A stretch of DNA of 64,000 nt from an uncultured Eubacteriales bacterium (GTDB taxonomy: Bacteria > Bacillota > Clostridia > Oscillospirales > Acutalibacteraceae), in NCBI GenBank assembly GCA_948823415.1, contig CAQKRU010000001.1:1-64000 (forward strand). Direction: 5' to 3'. Shown here piece by piece: positions 16,502 through 23,487 of the stretch (positions are counted from its first letter, which is position 1; the number at the start of each line of letters is the position of its first letter). The notes beneath the pieces are model-generated. The model was not told where the DNA came from. It made no database searches and saw only the letters and a list, made by a program, of their open reading frames with translations. The position numbers and the translations under genes were made by a program.

Positions 16502-17540
16502 AGTCGTCGCCCCCAGTCATAATGTATTGCGCCAGCAGCCTGGCGGCGTTTTCGATGTCCGCGATGTCGACCACCTCTACCGGCGTGTGCATGTTCCGCA
16601 GTGGCACGGACAAAAGTCCGCCAGCCACCCCGCTTTTTGAGGCTGTTATCACATCAGAGGTTGTGCTCGTTGCCGAGCTCATGACCTCCAGCTGATATGG
16701 GATCTTGTTCGCCTCCGCCAAATCTACAAATTTGCACGATATTTCTCTCGAAAGTGTCGGCGCAATGCCTATCATAGGGCCTCCAGACAAATTGCCGCAC
16801 TTTTCCTCCGGAACGCCAGGTTGCTTTGCAAAGCTCACGTCAACAGATATCGTCTCGTCATAGTCAAGCGGGAACGCCGCCGTCTTCGCCCCCACCGAGT
16901 TTATTTCTTCCTGCGTGCTGAACAAAAACGTCACCCGGGCGGGGATTTCTTTGCCTTTTAGCAACCTCGCACAACAAATCAGCACTGCGACCCCTGCGCG
17001 ATTGTCCAGCGCTGGCGCCGTTATTCTGTTGCCAAGCAACTTCTGTGGCTTCGTGCTAAACGAGATGTAGTCGCCAACCGAAACAACCTCATGCACTTTT
17101 TTTGCCGACAGACCGGTATCCACGAGCAAATCTTCGGTCTTTGCAAAGTCGGAAGTTTCTTTGCTTGCCAAATGCGGCGGAGTGGTCCACACGATGCCCG
17201 TTACGATCTCTTTGCCATGAATAATCACCGTCGAACCTGGCAGCGTTCTGCTGTCGACGCCCCCGCACGGCGAAATATTTATAAACCCGGAATCGTCGAC
17301 GGCTGTAACCAGCATGCTGACTTGATCCATGTGCGCATCGATCAAAATATGCCGTGCGGATTCTGGAGTCTTACCCAACGTGCAAATGACATTCCCGTTT
17401 TTGTCTATCCGCGCTTCGTCCGAATAATTCTGCATTTCGGCTCTTATTACGTTTGCGATACCCGACTCAGCGCCAGGACCTGAAAAAGTCCCGCAAAGCT
17501 TGAATAATAGCTCCTCCACCATCACTTTCGCATGCTCCAA
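16491..17540 (-). CDS. M42-family metallo-aminopeptidase, second copy
   Basis: Another M42 peptidase, up to 349 residues. Motifs are LIDAHMDQVSML, APALDNRAGVAVLI, FSTQEEINSVGAK, SVDVSFAKQPG, and RNMHTPVEVVD. The ligand after the QEE motif is in an SVDVS context rather than the VEAT of its neighbour, so substrate choice may differ. The frame opens with TTG at 17540 behind GCGGGG; an in-frame ATG at 17522 is an alternative start. The two peptidases overlap and are likely made together, possibly forming mixed assemblies. Confidence 0.9.
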   Translation of the reverse strand: MEHAKVMVEELLFKLCGTFSGPGAESGIANVIRAEMQNYSDEARIDKNGNVICTLGKTPESARHILIDAHMDQVSMLVTAVDDSGFINISPCGGVDSRTLPGSTVIIHGKEIVTGIVWTTPPHLASKETSDFAKTEDLLVDTGLSAKKVHEVVSVGDYISFSTKPQKLLGNRITAPALDNRAGVAVLICCARLLKGKEIPARVTFLFSTQEEINSVGAKTAAFPLDYDETISVDVSFAKQPGVPEEKCGNLSGGPMIGIAPTLSREISCKFVDLAEANKIPYQLEVMSSATSTTSDVITASKSGVAGGLLSVPLRNMHTPVEVVDIADIENAARLLAQYIMTGGDDCGR

Positions 17541-17614
17541 CCCCGCAATTGCGCTGCTCAGAGGCCATGCTATCTCCTTCCTTTTGCGTTTTATACAGTG
17601 TTCACGCCGTTGGA

Positions 17615-18205
17615 TTATTGCTGATCAGCTTGGGCGCCCGATGTTTCCTCTTTTCCCTGATAAAACCCTTGCTCATTCAAGAAAATCTCCTTGTCCGCGG
17701 TGTCTATCAAGTAGACCCCCTCGTCGCCTTCAACTCGAACATACGCGCCCTTGCCGAGCGGGGCGTCACTACCCAAAATCAGCTTCATCTTTTCGTCGTT
17801 AGAAAACGTCACCGTTACCTCTGCGGCGGGATTATCCAGTCCGTAACCCGAAAGAGCGCTTACGTCGTCTATTTTCTGCGTCGGCTTCAGGTTAATCAGG
17901 CTGTCATACAGCGCCTCCGCCTTGCCTTGCGACGTTTTGCCCTCTTCCCAGCCGGCAACAGCGTAAACCTGCTTGTCGTCCTTGCTCTCGGCCTTAATTT
18001 CATAGCCTTCCCTCTGATTTTTCACCGCAACGCTCGCTATTTTCTTGTCCTCAGCCACCTTTACGATGTTCTCGAAGCTCACACTGCTCGTGTCCAAAGA
18101 GACATCCTTCTCTGGCGCCGGCATCGAGATCAAGAAAAACAGCAGCCCCAGCAATAGCGCAAAAAATGCCGACACGACTATCAATGTGTTTTTTCGTCTT
18201 CTCAT
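17615..18205 (-). CDS. DUF4340 membrane-anchored protein
   Basis: The 196-residue protein has an N-terminal membrane anchor (LIVVSAFFALLLGLLFFLIS, residues ~8-27) and an extracytoplasmic DUF4340 domain, seen in LSGYGLDNPAAEVTVTFSND and GVYLIDTADKEIF. DUF4340 proteins are found next to GldG-type subunits and are thought to belong to the same ABC system. It follows the GldG-like gene after 21 bases. Function is unknown beyond that association. The C-terminus is Gln/Ala-rich. Confidence 0.85.
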   Translation of the reverse strand: MRRRKNTLIVVSAFFALLLGLLFFLISMPAPEKDVSLDTSSVSFENIVKVAEDKKIASVAVKNQREGYEIKAESKDDKQVYAVAGWEEGKTSQGKAEALYDSLINLKPTQKIDDVSALSGYGLDNPAAEVTVTFSNDEKMKLILGSDAPLGKGAYVRVEGDEGVYLIDTADKEIFLNEQGFYQGKEETSGAQADQQ

Positions 18206-18226
18206 TATCGCGACCCCCAGCCTGTT

Positions 18227-19663
18227 CTACTTATTTTTTCGCCTGAAGTATACGATTATTCCTATGATTACAATCGCAGCTGGCAAAATTATTGCCATCA
18301 TGATGCCGATTGTGTTTGCTGTAGCTTTGTCTAATCCCAACTCTTCGCCACCCAGACTCTTTGACTCTATCGTTATTCCCACGTCTTCGCGGTTTGTCAT
18401 GGTGTTGACCATGTTCACAAAGTACGCTGAATTATTGAGCGCGTTCGAGGCCAAGATCTCCGGCATCAAGGCACCGTACGAACCTATCACCGCAAGCTTC
18501 GACATTTTCGCGTCGTCCAATTTCACGTCAGAAAGCACAACAGACGGGATCGGTCCAGATATATTGCCCCTAAAATCAAAATTCTGATCCGCACCCTTTG
18601 GCAGAATGCCAGTAGTAGGCGAAAACTGCAACAGAATCCTTGTATTCTCGCTGTTTGTAAGCTCTATCGGCCTGCAATATAGCATCATCACGGGGATCGT
18701 CTTGTTTTTCAGCCTGCTGTATTCCTCGTCCACATAATCATTGACCGCCTCAAACGCGCCACCGTATGCCTTTTTCATGTCCGTCTCATAAACCAAGCCC
18801 TCATTAACCTTCACGCCGTACTTCTCCAAAAACGCACTCAGGTTCGGCGCCTCAGCCTGGTTCGGGTTGAGCACGTATATCAAATTCTTGTCACCCAGTT
18901 CTAGGAATTTCTCGACCTTCTCTATCGCCGGCGCGTCAAAGTCCCGCTCGGGCGCATAAATCATCACCAGCCTAGCATCCTCGGGGATCTCCTGCGTTAA
19001 AACCGAGGCGTCCTCCACATTAAAATTATTCTTCTTCAAAAGCTCAGAAAACGCAGTAGAATCCTGTTCTCCGTAGCCTTTCAGCATCACTATTTTTTCT
19101 TGATTCTCACTCGTAACATATAAAATCGCCGAAGTCAGCTCTTGCTCCGCCTTGGATCCCGTTATGGCGCTGCCGTAGTAACTTCTTTGAATTTCAAAAA
19201 TATCCTGCACGGTTATGATCTTGTGCTTGTCGCCCGACCGCACTATAACGCTGTTTTCGGTCAGGTTCTCGTCCTGATATTCATTCAAGTACGCCGGATT
19301 CTTCACCGGGTCCAGGTACTTGAGCCAGATTTTGTCCGAATTCTGCTCATACTTTTTCAAAACCGAATTCGCCTGCGCAAAATACGAATTCACCTTCGGA
19401 AACGCGTTCTCATCGCTCAAAACCACAATCTCTACGTCTTTCTTCAGGTCCTTTATAAAATCAATCGACTGGTCGGTTAGCGAGAAAATTTTATTCTGAG
19501 TCAAGTCCAAGCTCAAGCTGAATTTGTCCGTCAGCTGGCCCACAATCAGGTTAAGCACCACCGTCGCCGCCACCACAATCACCGTTATGGCCGTAGCCAC
19601 GCTTCCCACCTTGAACTTTCTTGTGTTAAACTTTGCGAGCATCTTGCCGATTTTTTCTTTCAT
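18227..19663 (-). CDS. GldG-like ABC transporter auxiliary protein
   Basis: This 478-residue protein has one N-terminal membrane helix (ATAITVIVVAATVVLNLIVG), a large extracytoplasmic GldG / ABC_transp_aux domain starting FSLSLDLTQNKIFSLTDQS, and a C-terminal helix (MMAIILPAAIVIIGIIVYF) before RRKNK. In Bacteroidetes, GldA-GldF-GldG form an ABC system linked to gliding; in Firmicutes the same set occurs in non-gliding bacteria and its cargo is unknown. It sits directly after the GldA- and GldF-type genes. Confidence 0.88.
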   Translation of the reverse strand: MKEKIGKMLAKFNTRKFKVGSVATAITVIVVAATVVLNLIVGQLTDKFSLSLDLTQNKIFSLTDQSIDFIKDLKKDVEIVVLSDENAFPKVNSYFAQANSVLKKYEQNSDKIWLKYLDPVKNPAYLNEYQDENLTENSVIVRSGDKHKIITVQDIFEIQRSYYGSAITGSKAEQELTSAILYVTSENQEKIVMLKGYGEQDSTAFSELLKKNNFNVEDASVLTQEIPEDARLVMIYAPERDFDAPAIEKVEKFLELGDKNLIYVLNPNQAEAPNLSAFLEKYGVKVNEGLVYETDMKKAYGGAFEAVNDYVDEEYSRLKNKTIPVMMLYCRPIELTNSENTRILLQFSPTTGILPKGADQNFDFRGNISGPIPSVVLSDVKLDDAKMSKLAVIGSYGALMPEILASNALNNSAYFVNMVNTMTNREDVGITIESKSLGGEELGLDKATANTIGIMMAIILPAAIVIIGIIVYFRRKNK

Positions 19664-19696
19664 CTTACGTCATACTCCCTTCTGTTGCCGCAACTT

Positions 19697-20401
19697 CTAG
19701 CTCCATCTTTTTTTCTCAAACACTCGCACCGTCAAGAACACGAACAGCGCGCTCACGCTCACAAAAAACACGACGTCTTTAAGCGTCACAATGCCCAGCG
19801 TAAAGTTGTTGTAGTACGTCATGAAGGAGATTCCTCTCAAAATGTTGCTTACAAACTCCACCGAAACGGCCTGCGCAATAGAATCCATAAACAGCATCAA
19901 AACTCCAACCGCGATTCCGCCTATGGCCGCCACGATTTGATTTTCTGTAATCGAAGATAAAAACATTCCAACCGCGATGAGTGCTGAACCCAGCAAAAAT
20001 ACGCCCAAAAAATTCCCAAAAACGCTCGTCCAAGACGGCGCATTGTAGCACGCGATTATCCCCGCGTACACCAGCGTGATCGCAATGCAGCACAGGTATA
20101 TCACTATTGCCGCAAAATATTTTCCCAAAGCAATCGACGTCAAACTAACGGGCGCCGTGAGCAATGCTTGATCTGTTTTTTGCTTTTTTTCTTCGCTAAA
20201 AAGCCGCATGGTCAGTATCGGGATGATGAACATCAAAATGATAAACAAGCTGCTAAACGTGTACGATAAGTCCGTTGTGTTCGACACCAGCGCGCTCATG
20301 TAGAAGTAGAACCCGCCAAAAACGTAGAACACCGCCAAAACTATGTATCCGATTGCCGACGAAAAATATGCCAAAATCTCGCGTTTTATTATTGCTCCCA
20401 T
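19697..20401 (-). CDS. ABC-2-type permease, GldF-like
   Basis: A 234-residue membrane protein beginning MGAIIKREILAYFSSAIGYI, the usual opening of GldF/NosY-type permeases. About six hydrophobic segments are visible, including LFIILMFIIPILTMRLF followed by SEEKKQKTDQALLTAPVSLT, the cytoplasmic loop that contacts the ATPase. It lies between the ATPase gene and the GldG-like gene with gaps of 52 and 33 bases. Confidence 0.9.
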   Translation of the reverse strand: MGAIIKREILAYFSSAIGYIVLAVFYVFGGFYFYMSALVSNTTDLSYTFSSLFIILMFIIPILTMRLFSEEKKQKTDQALLTAPVSLTSIALGKYFAAIVIYLCCIAITLVYAGIIACYNAPSWTSVFGNFLGVFLLGSALIAVGMFLSSITENQIVAAIGGIAVGVLMLFMDSIAQAVSVEFVSNILRGISFMTYYNNFTLGIVTLKDVVFFVSVSALFVFLTVRVFEKKRWS

Positions 20402-20453
20402 TTAATCTCTCTGCCTTTCTCGATTTTCAAATTTGTCAACCGCGCGTGCCCGC

Positions 20454-21404
20454 CTATTTACTGGGCTCATCTTGAGTCAGCTTTCTAAAAACGTCTTCAA
20501 GCGTCATGCTGTCGTTGCTCATGGAGATTATCGGACAATTCATTCCTGCCATCTTCGAAAAAACAAACTTCCGAACATCCTGACTCTTGTCGTAACTTAC
20601 CACATACTCCGCGCTAGAATCCGCATTCTGCCTGCTAAACGCAACTTCAGTTACTCCCGGAACCGTCTTAAGCGCCGCTATAACTGCATTTTTTTCGCCT
20701 TCAATAGTCAAAACCAGCCTGTTTTCGGCCGAAAGCCCGCTAGACAGGTTCGCAGTTGTATCGTCGGCGACAACCTTGCCGTTGTTTATTACAATAACCC
20801 GGTCGCAAACCGACTGAACTTCCGGCAAAACGTGCGACGACAATATTATAGTGTGGCTTTTGCCCAGCGACTTCACAAGGTCACGGATCTCGATAATCTG
20901 GTTCGGATCCAGCCCCACAGTGGGTTCGTCCAAAATAAGAAGCTTTGGCTCTCCAAGCAACGCCTGCGCAATGCCTACCCGCTGCTTGTACCCCTTCGAA
21001 AGGTGCTTTATCACGCGGTCGTACACGTCGTCTATCTTCACCAGCTTGCAGATCTGCTCGATATGCTGCGGTTTGTTTAATTTTACCTTTTTTAGGTCAT
21101 ACATAAAACTCAGATAAGCTTTTACCGTCATATCCAAGTAGAGCGGCGGTTGTTCGGGCAGATACCCGATCTTTTTCTTCACTGCTATGGGATTTTCCAT
21201 AATTTCGTCTCCGTCCACTGTGACCGTGCCGGACGTTGAAGATATGTACCCGGTTATGATGTTCATCGTTGTGGACTTCCCCGCTCCATTAGGGCCCAAA
21301 AATCCCAAAATCTCGCCATCATTCACCGTAAAGCTAACGTCACTTATGGCTGTTTTGCCGCCGTAATTTTTGCAAAGACCTTTTACTTCTATCATTTGCG
21401 CCAC
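20454..21404 (-). CDS. ABC transporter ATP-binding protein, GldA-like
   Basis: The 316-residue ATPase has Walker A GPNGAGKSTTMN, the Q-loop region YLPEQPPLYLDMTVKAYL, the signature LSKGYKQRVGIAQALL, Walker B LLILDEPTVGLDPNQI, and the switch His in ILSSHVLPEV. The C-terminal ~90 residues form the extra domain common in ABC-2-type exporters. It starts the four-gene set GldA-GldF-GldG-DUF4340, with AGGGAGTGGCGCAA before the ATG. Confidence 0.94.
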   Translation of the reverse strand: MAQMIEVKGLCKNYGGKTAISDVSFTVNDGEILGFLGPNGAGKSTTMNIITGYISSTSGTVTVDGDEIMENPIAVKKKIGYLPEQPPLYLDMTVKAYLSFMYDLKKVKLNKPQHIEQICKLVKIDDVYDRVIKHLSKGYKQRVGIAQALLGEPKLLILDEPTVGLDPNQIIEIRDLVKSLGKSHTIILSSHVLPEVQSVCDRVIVINNGKVVADDTTANLSSGLSAENRLVLTIEGEKNAVIAALKTVPGVTEVAFSRQNADSSAEYVVSYDKSQDVRKFVFSKMAGMNCPIISMSNDSMTLEDVFRKLTQDEPSK

Positions 21405-21424
21405 TCCCTATAAATTTTTGATGT

Positions 21425-21742
21425 TCATTTGAACCAATTTGCTACATAATTTTCCGATATTTCGCCGATAATCGGCAACTTAAAATATATGCTGTTGGCC
21501 GCCTTCACCATTAAAAATACTAGCACGGCGGCGAAAATAATGTCAAATAATACCGTGAGGCCCGTGCCCACGATGGGCATCAGCACCAAAAAGTTGCGAA
21601 ACAGCAGCGCCGTTAAGCTTAGCACTACCGATTGCGCCGCCGACTTCCTTACAAATTCGTCCTTTTTCTCGGCCGCCAAAAATAAAACTCCGCTAAAATA
21701 CAGACCCAAATATGACAAAACCGCTTTGCTCCGGCTACTCAC
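21425..21742 (-). CDS. small membrane protein, DUF4870 / Tic20-like
   Basis: The 105-residue protein has three hydrophobic segments: AVLSYLGLYFSGVLFLA, then SVVLSLTALLFRNFLVLMPI, then LFDIIFAAVLVFLMVKAANS. The first is followed by KKDEFVRKSAAQSVVL, the charged-plus-RxHA-type loop that marks DUF4870 proteins. Its role is unknown. It lies 20 bases before the GldA-like gene and 6 bases after xth, so it is part of the same transcript. Confidence 0.75.
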   Translation of the reverse strand: MSSRSKAVLSYLGLYFSGVLFLAAEKKDEFVRKSAAQSVVLSLTALLFRNFLVLMPIVGTGLTVLFDIIFAAVLVFLMVKAANSIYFKLPIIGEISENYVANWFK

Positions 21743-21748
21743 GCCCGC

Positions 21749-22504
21749 TCACTCCTTTAATATCAGCTCCACCGGGCAATGATCGCTACCCAGCACCTCG
21801 CTGTGAATTATCGAATCTTCAACCCTGCCTTTAATTCTGTCCGACACGATAAAATAGTCGATGCGCCACCCGGCGTTGTTGGCCCTCGCGTTGAACATGT
21901 ACGACCACCACGTGTAGGCGCCCCGCTTTTCGGGGTACAGGTGCCTAAAGGTGTCGGTAAACCCCGAATCTAGGAGCTGCGTCATTTTGCCTCTTTCCTC
22001 GTCCGAAAAGCCCGCATTTTTGTGGTTAGATGCCGGGTTCTTCAAATCTATCTCGTTATGCGCCACGTTTAAGTCTCCGCACAGAATCACCGGCTTTTTC
22101 TCGTCCAGCCCCAGCAAATACGCCCGGAAGTCGTCCTCCCACTTCATCCTGTAGTCTATCCGCTCCAGACCTCGCTTAGCGTTCGGCGTATAGCAGTTTA
22201 CCAGATAAAAATCGCTCATCTCCAGCGTTATCACGCGCCCCTCGTGCGAATGCTCCTCCATGTTTATGTCGTAACTCACATTCTGCGGCTTCTGCTTTGT
22301 AAACACCGCCGTACCCGAATATCCTTTTTTGTCGGCGCTGTTCCAATACTGATAATACCCATCTGCGGCCACTTCTGCCTGGCCTTCTTGCATTTTGGTC
22401 TCTTGTATGCAGAATATGTCGGCGTTTCTCTCTTTAAAAAACTCCATGAACCCTTTATTCATGCACGCCCGCAGGCCATTCACGTTCCACGAGATTAACC
22501 TCAA
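21749..22504 (-). CDS. xth: exodeoxyribonuclease III / AP endonuclease
   Basis: This 251-residue enzyme cuts DNA at abasic sites and removes 3' blocks in base-excision repair. It starts RLISWNVNGLRACMNKGF, with FCIQETKMQ (metal-binding Glu), then CGDLNVAHNEIDLKNP, and ends GSDHCPVELIL (catalytic His). WWSYMFNARANNAGWRIDYF is also typical of the ExoA branch. The start codon is TTG with AAGGAGG 8 bases upstream. It is the first gene of a ~8.8-kb leftward run ending at tadA. Confidence 0.95.
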   Translation of the reverse strand: MRLISWNVNGLRACMNKGFMEFFKERNADIFCIQETKMQEGQAEVAADGYYQYWNSADKKGYSGTAVFTKQKPQNVSYDINMEEHSHEGRVITLEMSDFYLVNCYTPNAKRGLERIDYRMKWEDDFRAYLLGLDEKKPVILCGDLNVAHNEIDLKNPASNHKNAGFSDEERGKMTQLLDSGFTDTFRHLYPEKRGAYTWWSYMFNARANNAGWRIDYFIVSDRIKGRVEDSIIHSEVLGSDHCPVELILKE

Positions 22505-22541
22505 CCGTCTGGCCTCCTTTTTCTTTTTTCTTTATTAGAAT

Positions 22542-22571
22542 ATTATATCATACATTTTGGCCCGTTAACAA
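22542..22571 (-). promoter_or_regulatory. candidate promoter for xth and the downstream run
   Basis: On the minus strand TTGTTA (22571-22566) and TATAAT (22547-22542) are 18 bases apart. Transcription would start near 22535, about 30 bases before the TTG start of xth. Confidence 0.55.
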
Positions 22572-22600
22572 GACGCAGCCCACAATTTTGCGCAAAAACA

Positions 22601-22724
22601 GCGCGGGGCGGCCGCATCTAAATCTTTTCAACTACGTTGAAGATTTAGCAAGAAAAAATAACATTTTTTCTTTGTTGAGTCCAAAAAAGTTCTTTTGTGG
22701 ACTCAACTTGCGGCCGCCCCGCGC
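22601..22724. repeat. 124-base nested inverted repeat forming a four-stem cloverleaf
   Basis: A perfect 16-bp GC-rich stem (22601-22616 with 22709-22724) encloses three consecutive hairpins. They are 22618-22648 (13 pairs, two-base bulge, TAC loop), 22650-22672 (10 A/T pairs, AAC loop), and 22674-22707 (15 pairs with one A-G mismatch, two-base loop). Only single bases (22617, 22649, 22673, 22708) separate the stems, so the whole forms a compact four-way junction. On the minus strand the closing stem is followed by TGTTTTTG, so it may act as the terminator of the GerQ-like gene. The three ordered inner hairpins exceed what a terminator needs. No second copy is seen in this window. Confidence 0.85.
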
Positions 22725-22774
22725 GGGCTAGCTCTTGGCTATTATATTTTATGTGTCAAACACAATTTTCGTAC

Positions 22775-23416
22775 TCATCTTGCTTCGGCGCCCTCAAAAT
22801 TAACGAACTTCGTTCCACCAAAGTCGCACACTACAACCTCGCCAGACTCGGGCTCTCTTAGCACCACGAAGTTGTTGCCCACAGCTAGAAGCACTCCGGA
22901 CTTCTCGATTAAAGTATCCGTGCCGATCAAAAACTGCATCCGAACGTTCCTGCCGATCTGCGTGCGCAAAAATGCATCCATGTTTTTGTCGCTTACCTCA
23001 TGCAAATGATGCTCCAAACTAAGGCTATTTTCGGCGTCATTGCTATTTTCGCTGTCTTGACTCGGCCGTCCCGTTGGCAAAGTCTGCTCTTGACGGTGCG
23101 GCGCCGGAATCATCTGATCGTTCCGCTGCTCTATTTGCTGAGTCGTGTTGTCTCTGGCCTCCAAATCCTCACGCTGCGTCGTATTGTTAATGTCGCTATT
23201 ATTCGGCGAAGTCCTATCAGCCTCTGCAGTGCGATTGTCAGCATTTGCACGGCTGTCCCCCTGCGCACTTGCCTCCGGTTCATCCACGTTGTACCCGGCC
23301 AGATTCTCCAAGTTTCTCTCCGAACCATCTGCATCCGCAGGATCATTCACTCCATAAATCCTTGCCATATCCAGTTCTGCATCCGTAAAGTTCCCGTTGT
23401 CGCTCGTGTTAGCCAT
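22775..23416 (-). CDS. polar protein with a GerQ-like C-terminal domain
   Basis: The frame opens at 23464, but ATG 23416 is the probable start because AGGAGGATTAGT precedes it, giving 213 residues. The first ~135 are acidic and polar, rich in Asn, Asp, Glu and Gln, and low in complexity. The last ~70 fold differently: FLRTQIGRNVRMQFLIGTDT, then SGVLLAVGNNFVVLREPESG, then DFGGTKFVNFE. This resembles the C-terminal domain of GerQ, a spore coat protein cross-linked by transglutaminase, including its short strands and the P-x-S/T-G turn. The similarity is by eye; an LSm-type or other small beta-barrel is also possible. It lies between the giant Nif11-leader gene and the cloverleaf. Confidence 0.6.
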   Translation of the reverse strand: MANTSDNGNFTDAELDMARIYGVNDPADADGSERNLENLAGYNVDEPEASAQGDSRANADNRTAEADRTSPNNSDINNTTQREDLEARDNTTQQIEQRNDQMIPAPHRQEQTLPTGRPSQDSENSNDAENSLSLEHHLHEVSDKNMDAFLRTQIGRNVRMQFLIGTDTLIEKSGVLLAVGNNFVVLREPESGEVVVCDFGGTKFVNFEGAEAR

Positions 23417-23487
23417 ACTAATCCTCCTAAAAAAAGTAGATACATTTTTTATAATAATATGCAAAACTCTTTTTAGGTGTTACACAA

